A stretch of DNA of 64,000 nucleotides, taken from assembly GCA_963663605.2 (NCBI GenBank), contig CAXXVF010000002.1:1426001-1490000 (forward strand), given 5' to 3'. This DNA is from Sporobacter sp963663605 (GTDB lineage: Bacteria; Bacillota; Clostridia; Oscillospirales; Oscillospiraceae). A program made the translations under genes and the position numbers. The notes below the pieces were generated by a model. It was not told the origin of the DNA. It ran no database searches and saw nothing but the letters and a program-made list of their open reading frames with translations. Below, piece by piece: positions 60,208 through 64,000 of this stretch (position 1 is its first letter; each line of letters starts with the position of its first letter).

Positions 60208-61098
60208 TCATGGAAGCATCGCATTAAACGCGCGCACTTCAGGGGATATGTTTTTCGGATTCCAGGCCACAACCATCTGCAGCTTATCCTGCAAATTGGG
60301 TATCTCAAGAAAACGGAGGTCCGCGCCATACGTGTATTTTACGTCGATACCGCAAAGCGTCAGCCCCTTCCCCTGTCTGACCTCCATAATAACGGACGGA
60401 TAGTTATGCAGCAGGATAATTTTTTTCGGCGTAACCCCAAGCTGTTTGCATAGTGCAAGATAGCTTTCCGCGCTTTTTGACGAGATGAAATAAAAGTCCT
60501 CCTCGGACAGTTTATCCAGCGGCAGCTTTTTCTTCGATGCGAGCGGATGCTTCTCCGACATCGCTATGTAAACCGGGATCTCCTCTATTATTTTGTACGA
60601 GAGAGCATTTATGTTTTCAAAGGTGGTTGTGACCGAGTAAATCACGTCAACATCGTCTTCTAAAAGCGAGTCTTTAAGTTCTGTCAGTTCAAACAGCTGT
60701 ATCGTAACCGTAACGTCGGGACGCGCTTTTTTATATTCCTCAATAGCGGCCCTGAACGCGTTATACGGTTTTTTCAAATCGAAGGAAGTATGACAGGCTA
60801 TGCGAAGTGTTTTGTTTTCATTCCCGTCCGGAGCAGCGGCCGCTTCAAGCGCTTTTGATACATTGATATATAACGGCAGAAGCTCTTCGTATAATTGCCG
60901 GCCCTTATCGGTCAGCTCAATGCCATGGCTTTTACGGACAAAAAGCGATGCGTTGATACTTTTTTCAAACCGAGCAACGATTCTGCTCAGTGCCGGCTGA
61001 GACATATACATGGCTTTTGCCGAACGCGTAAAACTCATATGCTCCGCCACTTTTAAAAAAGCATTTATCTGCTGAATCGTAATATCAAGCACGGTCAT
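60208..61098 (-). CDS. LysR-type transcriptional regulator
   Basis: About 296 residues from ATG 61098 (TTG 61107 also possible). The DNA-binding domain is canonical: ITIQQINAFLKVAEHMSFTRSAKAMYMSQPALSRIVARFEKSI. The effector domain spans about 90-290. It lies upstream of and parallel to the flavoprotein-ferredoxin operon, not divergent, with a terminator between. Likely targets are that operon or the flavin-reductase-like gene at 61261-61776. Confidence 0.92.
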   Translation of the reverse strand: MTVLDITIQQINAFLKVAEHMSFTRSAKAMYMSQPALSRIVARFEKSINASLFVRKSHGIELTDKGRQLYEELLPLYINVSKALEAAAAPDGNENKTLRIACHTSFDLKKPYNAFRAAIEEYKKARPDVTVTIQLFELTELKDSLLEDDVDVIYSVTTTFENINALSYKIIEEIPVYIAMSEKHPLASKKKLPLDKLSEEDFYFISSKSAESYLALCKQLGVTPKKIILLHNYPSVIMEVRQGKGLTLCGIDVKYTYGADLRFLEIPNLQDKLQMVVAWNPKNISPEVRAFNAMLP

Positions 61099-61163
61099 CA
61101 CATCCAAACTGTTTTTTGATTATATCATATCTTTTAACTGCATCTAAAGCATAGATTCTAAAC

Positions 61164-61197
61164 AAAAATCCTGTAATCACAAGGTTACAGGATTTTT
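61164..61197. terminator. Terminator 3' of the flavin-reductase-like gene
   Basis: AAAAATCCTGTAA / TTACAGGATTTTT with an eight-base loop. Same stem type as at 57993. Confidence 0.85.
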
Positions 61198-61260
61198 CGT
61201 TTTAATAACGATGAACAGGCGCATCCCGTCATAAATGCCGGCGCGGTGCTTCCGGTACCG

Positions 61261-61776
61261 TCAGCCCTTATTTTCGTTCGATGCTCTGAACGCTTTAAAG
61301 GCCTCCATAGTCTGAGACTTCATATCCTTCTGATAATCTCCGTAAATCAGCGGCGCGCCTTCGCCCTGCCATGCGTCCGTAACTTCGCAAAAGAACGCCG
61401 TATGCGTCGACAGTTCTTTCATATCGGTCACCTTGCAGCGCAGATACGCCACAGCTTTTTCCAAGACAGGAAGCCCGTCCGCGATTTTATGCGGGACGTT
61501 TGACCACTTGTCTGTATCTCTGCCCGACTGGAATCCGAAATTGCCGATGACAAAGGGATCGACGTCCGTTCCCAATATGGAAACCGTAAACGCGCCGGTT
61601 TGCTTGATCGCCGTATTTGTCTGGTTCTTTTGAATGCTGCAGAGAATGACCGTTGGGACCGGCGCGCTGGTGGATTGAATTAACGCGTCAACAACACAGC
61701 CGGCATATTCTCCGTCTATTTTCGTCCCTACAACGTAAAGTCCGTATGATATCTTGTATAACGCTTTTGAATCCAT
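61261..61776 (-). CDS. Flavin reductase-like (FMN-binding split-barrel) protein
   Basis: 171 residues from ATG 61776, with GAGGAGGAG upstream. Split-barrel flavin reductase signature: YGLYVVGTKIDGEYAGCVVDALIQSTSAPVPTV near the start (about residues 9-42), NTAIKQTGAFTVSILG (about 55-70) and FGFQSGRDTDKW. Relatives make the N-terminal half of 'high-molecular-weight rubredoxin' and of NAD(P)H-flavin reductases in clostridia; the rubredoxin domain is absent. It may supply reduced flavin or reduce a substrate directly. Confidence 0.88.
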   Translation of the reverse strand: MDSKALYKISYGLYVVGTKIDGEYAGCVVDALIQSTSAPVPTVILCSIQKNQTNTAIKQTGAFTVSILGTDVDPFVIGNFGFQSGRDTDKWSNVPHKIADGLPVLEKAVAYLRCKVTDMKELSTHTAFFCEVTDAWQGEGAPLIYGDYQKDMKSQTMEAFKAFRASNENKG

Positions 61777-61918
61777 AATGCTCCTCCTCAAACGCATGTT
61801 TTGTCCTGTGATTATCTGCTGATTGGTTTATAGCGTTTATTATTTGAACATTTCGATGCCTGTATAATCAGAATACCCAAATCCGGACATGTTTGTCAAC
61901 CGTTTAGATATTATTAAA

Positions 61919-61945
61919 TGAAGAGGACTCTGTGAGTCCTCTTCA
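61919..61945. terminator. Hairpin terminator
   Basis: AAGAGGACTC-TGT-GAGTCCTCTT (61921-61943) with TCATTT on the minus strand; just 3' of the small gene at 61949. Confidence 0.7.
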
Positions 61946-61948
61946 TTC

Positions 61949-62182
61949 TCATTTTATAATACGCTTTGCCGCTTTTAGTATCCTCGCTGTAAAATCCTCG
62001 CCCTCATGCGCCTGGGCATCATAGGCGCTGTCCCCGCCGGCATCCGAAAGCGTGTCATACGCATTATCTTTTTTCAGATTTTTATATCCCAAATAAACAC
62101 CGGTACCGATAAGGGCGAGCGCCGCAAGCTTGCCGAACGCCCCCGAATTCCGCCGCACGAGTTCCAGACTATAGCTTTTCAT
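61949..62182 (-). CDS. Small membrane-anchored hypothetical protein
   Basis: 77 residues from ATG 62182 with GGAGGG ahead. One hydrophobic helix (about 16-33, GKLAALALIGTGVYLGY), then an acidic linker (DAGGDSAYDAQAHEGED) and a basic amphipathic end. It is 38 bases after the molybdoenzyme small subunit gene on the same strand, so it may be the last gene of that operon. Not recognised. Confidence 0.65.
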   Translation of the reverse strand: MKSYSLELVRRNSGAFGKLAALALIGTGVYLGYKNLKKDNAYDTLSDAGGDSAYDAQAHEGEDFTARILKAAKRIIK

Positions 62183-62220
62183 TTTAATACCCTCCAGTTT
62201 CATTAATATTAAAACACTTA

Positions 62221-63066
62221 TTATTCAGGCTCAAAACACATGACGTCCAGGCACGGGCTCTCTTCCCCCACGGTCACCTGACATTTGACGGGACGATATC
62301 CCGGCATTATGCATTCTATATCGAACGTCCCGATGTTTTTAGGTATCCGGTCGAACTTAAATTCGCCGAAAAAATCCGTCTGGACTTCCTTGAGCACCTC
62401 GCCGCCGTACATCAGGCGTACGCGCGCGTCCGCGGCCGCCTTCTCTATCCCGTCCCGCTTAAAAGCAAGCGTCCCGGCGATGAAGCAGGTGTTGAACTTA
62501 TATAAATTCCGGTATAAGACCCTGGGATCGCCGCTGCCGTCATACAGCGGCTTCAGCTTCTGGTCTTCCACGCGCTTTTCAAATTCCTCATCTTCGCAGC
62601 GGATGAAGCTGAGCGCGCGCAGCGGACAGGCCTGAACGCACCGCGGCTCCGACCATCCCGAATCGAGCAGATGCGCGCACATGGTGCATTTTTGCGCCGC
62701 CTCAAGCTCCTCGTTCCAGGAGATCATTCCATACGGACACGCCTTGACGAGTTCCCTGTTGCCTTTTGCTTTTTCGGGGTCGAGCATAACGATGCCGTCG
62801 CTGCGCGTATAAACGGCGTCCGGACAAGCTTTTTCACATGGGGCGTCCTTGCAGTGCCGGCATACTTCCGGCACAAAGCAGACCTCGGTGAAAGGCGCCG
62901 CGCCTCTTTCATGCTTACAGGGATTAATCCATTTCTCATCATGTTTCTGCTGCGCGTCCGTATATGGAAGCCAGCTGTTGCCGACATGCTCGTCTTTACA
63001 GGCGACCATGCAGTTGAAGCAGCCGACGCATTTGCTGAGATCAACAACTAAATGTACTTTTTTCAT
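62221..63066 (-). CDS. 4Fe-4S small subunit of a pyrogallol-phloroglucinol transhydroxylase-type enzyme
   Basis: 281 residues. Cys motifs: CVGCFNCMVAC (about 13-23), CRHCKDAPCEKAC (about 72-84), a third site reduced to a single Cys (DPEKAKGNRELVKACPYG, about 96-113), and CTMCAHLL...CVQAC (about 125-147). The known transhydroxylase small subunit (AthB) has nearly the same degenerate third site (DPEKAKG...CPYG) and three 4Fe-4S clusters, so orthology is strongly suggested. The C-terminal 80 residues form the Ig-like domain (FGEFKFDRIPKN). The start ATG 63066 overlaps the large-subunit stop (ATGA). Confidence 0.9.
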   Translation of the reverse strand: MKKVHLVVDLSKCVGCFNCMVACKDEHVGNSWLPYTDAQQKHDEKWINPCKHERGAAPFTEVCFVPEVCRHCKDAPCEKACPDAVYTRSDGIVMLDPEKAKGNRELVKACPYGMISWNEELEAAQKCTMCAHLLDSGWSEPRCVQACPLRALSFIRCEDEEFEKRVEDQKLKPLYDGSGDPRVLYRNLYKFNTCFIAGTLAFKRDGIEKAAADARVRLMYGGEVLKEVQTDFFGEFKFDRIPKNIGTFDIECIMPGYRPVKCQVTVGEESPCLDVMCFEPE

Positions 63067-64000
63067 TGCTTTGCGTCCCCTTCCCATTTCCTGACCTCAA
63101 CCAGGCAGGAGTTGACGGACAGACCATGCGCGTTCTTCGTAATGAAACGTTTCGACGTGAGCGTATTGATGCATCCGTTCTTTTCCGGCGAATCACCCGG
63201 CTTTCCGATCGGGCGGTAATCCGCGCAGGCTTCATAGGAATGCGCTATGCCCGCCGGGATCCGCTCCGTCACGTCCAGTCCGCACAAAACGCTGCCCCGG
63301 TCGTTGTAAACCTCGACGATGTCTCCGTGTTTCAGGCCGCGCCCGGCGGCATCCTTCGGGTTTAAACGGAATATCCAGTAATAATAGCCGTCGATCAGCA
63401 TACGGTGCTGTTCGATGTCGTTTATAAAGGAATCCTTCCCGTCGCCCATCGTGTGAAAGCTGTATTTGGCGTGCGGCGAGATGAGCTGGAGTTTATATTT
63501 TTCGTATGGCTTGGAGTCAACGCCCTCCCAGGATTGAATATACGTACAGATCGGCAGCCGCTCCTTATCGTCGGGATCAAACCGTTTGAGCGTCTGCGCC
63601 TCAAATTCGAATTTGCCCGACGGCGTCTGCAGGCCTTCGTTGTACCTGCCGTAAAACTCCGACGGCAGGGGCGCCAGTTCCGGCGTATCCTTTTTAACGC
63701 CGCGCGCAAACCAGTTGAGCGCGAGCGGGTCCCGCCTGTTTTCCGGCAGCGGCGGGACGACATAATAGCCTTTTTTCAAAAAGCTCCGCCAGGAGACCAT
63801 TTTCGCTATATCCGTACTGTCAAAGCACCGTCTGACCCAATCAAACTCGGTATTGCCTTCGCTGAAGACCTGCCACAGCCCGAGCCTGTTGGCAATCGAC
63901 TGAAAAATATCAAAATCGGAACGGGACTGTCCAAGGGGCTCGATACATTTATGCTGCATGAAGATGACCCGGTGGTTGTTTTGCAGAAATGACTTGTCGA
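63063..64000 (-). CDS. Molybdopterin large subunit, transhydroxylase-type, partial (5' end beyond the window)
   Basis: Only the last 312 codons are present; the frame stays open to the window edge, so the start lies beyond 64000. The visible part includes NNHRVIFMQHKCIEPLGQS, KGLxxP-type GLQTPSGKFEFEAQTLKRF, LQLISPHAKYSFHTMGDGK and GDIVEVYNDRGSVLC, and ends with LVEVRKWEGD. These closely track the C-terminal third of pyrogallol-phloroglucinol transhydroxylase (AthL), including the pterin-contacting CIEPLG and SPHPRFSxHTMGDGK regions. It is more similar to that enzyme than the module at 37640 is. Conversion of pyrogallol to phloroglucinol, or a related ring, is the best guess. Confidence 0.87.
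   Translation of the reverse strand, partial: DKSFLQNNHRVIFMQHKCIEPLGQSRSDFDIFQSIANRLGLWQVFSEGNTEFDWVRRCFDSTDIAKMVSWRSFLKKGYYVVPPLPENRRDPLALNWFARGVKKDTPELAPLPSEFYGRYNEGLQTPSGKFEFEAQTLKRFDPDDKERLPICTYIQSWEGVDSKPYEKYKLQLISPHAKYSFHTMGDGKDSFINDIEQHRMLIDGYYYWIFRLNPKDAAGRGLKHGDIVEVYNDRGSVLCGLDVTERIPAGIAHSYEACADYRPIGKPGDSPEKNGCINTLTSKRFITKNAHGLSVNSCLVEVRKWEGDAKQ

Overview
The window looks like a chromosomal segment of an obligately anaerobic, gut-type member of the Bacillota (class Clostridia). The signs are strong GGAGG ribosome sites, many intrinsic terminators, promoters of TTGACA-17-TATAAT type, a V-type (not F-type) ATPase with a sodium-binding rotor ring, FeoAB ferrous iron uptake, a membrane Na+ decarboxylase, and many flavin, molybdenum and iron-sulfur reductases with no oxygen-linked respiration. 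Species cannot be named from sequence alone. No tRNA, rRNA, CRISPR, prophage or insertion sequence was recognised.

Left part (1-34000), mostly housekeeping. It holds membrane proteins, an orphan lipoprotein sugar-type binding protein facing a PucR-type regulator, ndk, a Wzz/tyrosine-kinase fusion and a MATE exporter. A nine-gene Na+ V-ATPase operon (ntpFIKECGABD order, 10274-19002) follows. Next comes an iron and metal block: a DtxR-type repressor, feoA, feoB and a tiny Cys-rich FeoB partner, then two DUF5320 proteins, a DUF134 regulator and a MOSC protein. After these are TraB, an SDR dehydrogenase, a strong candidate structured RNA (about 27270-27466), an M23 peptidase, two head-to-head YibE/F proteins and two subunits of a Na+-pumping decarboxylase.

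Right part (34000-64000), an accessory 'reductase island'. It has two molybdopterin enzyme modules built like pyrogallol-phloroglucinol transhydroxylase (37640-41216, and a partial one at 62221-64000). It also has three paralogous FMN/4Fe-4S/FAD old-yellow-enzyme reductases (one in ruins), an AprA/fumarate-reductase-like flavoprotein with its ferredoxin, a flavin-reductase-fold protein and a cupin. Three LysR regulators (one frameshifted) and four MFS carriers accompany them. The likely theme is uptake and anaerobic reduction, dehydroxylation or transhydroxylation of several small aromatic or enoate compounds, possibly plant polyphenol products, used as electron acceptors or carbon sources. 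A TetR-controlled ABC-2 exporter operon with clear operator palindromes sits inside the island.

Two frameshifts in the island lie in runs of seven A, so base-calling error is possible there. The third OYE gene also carries an internal deletion of about 200 codons, so its decay is real.
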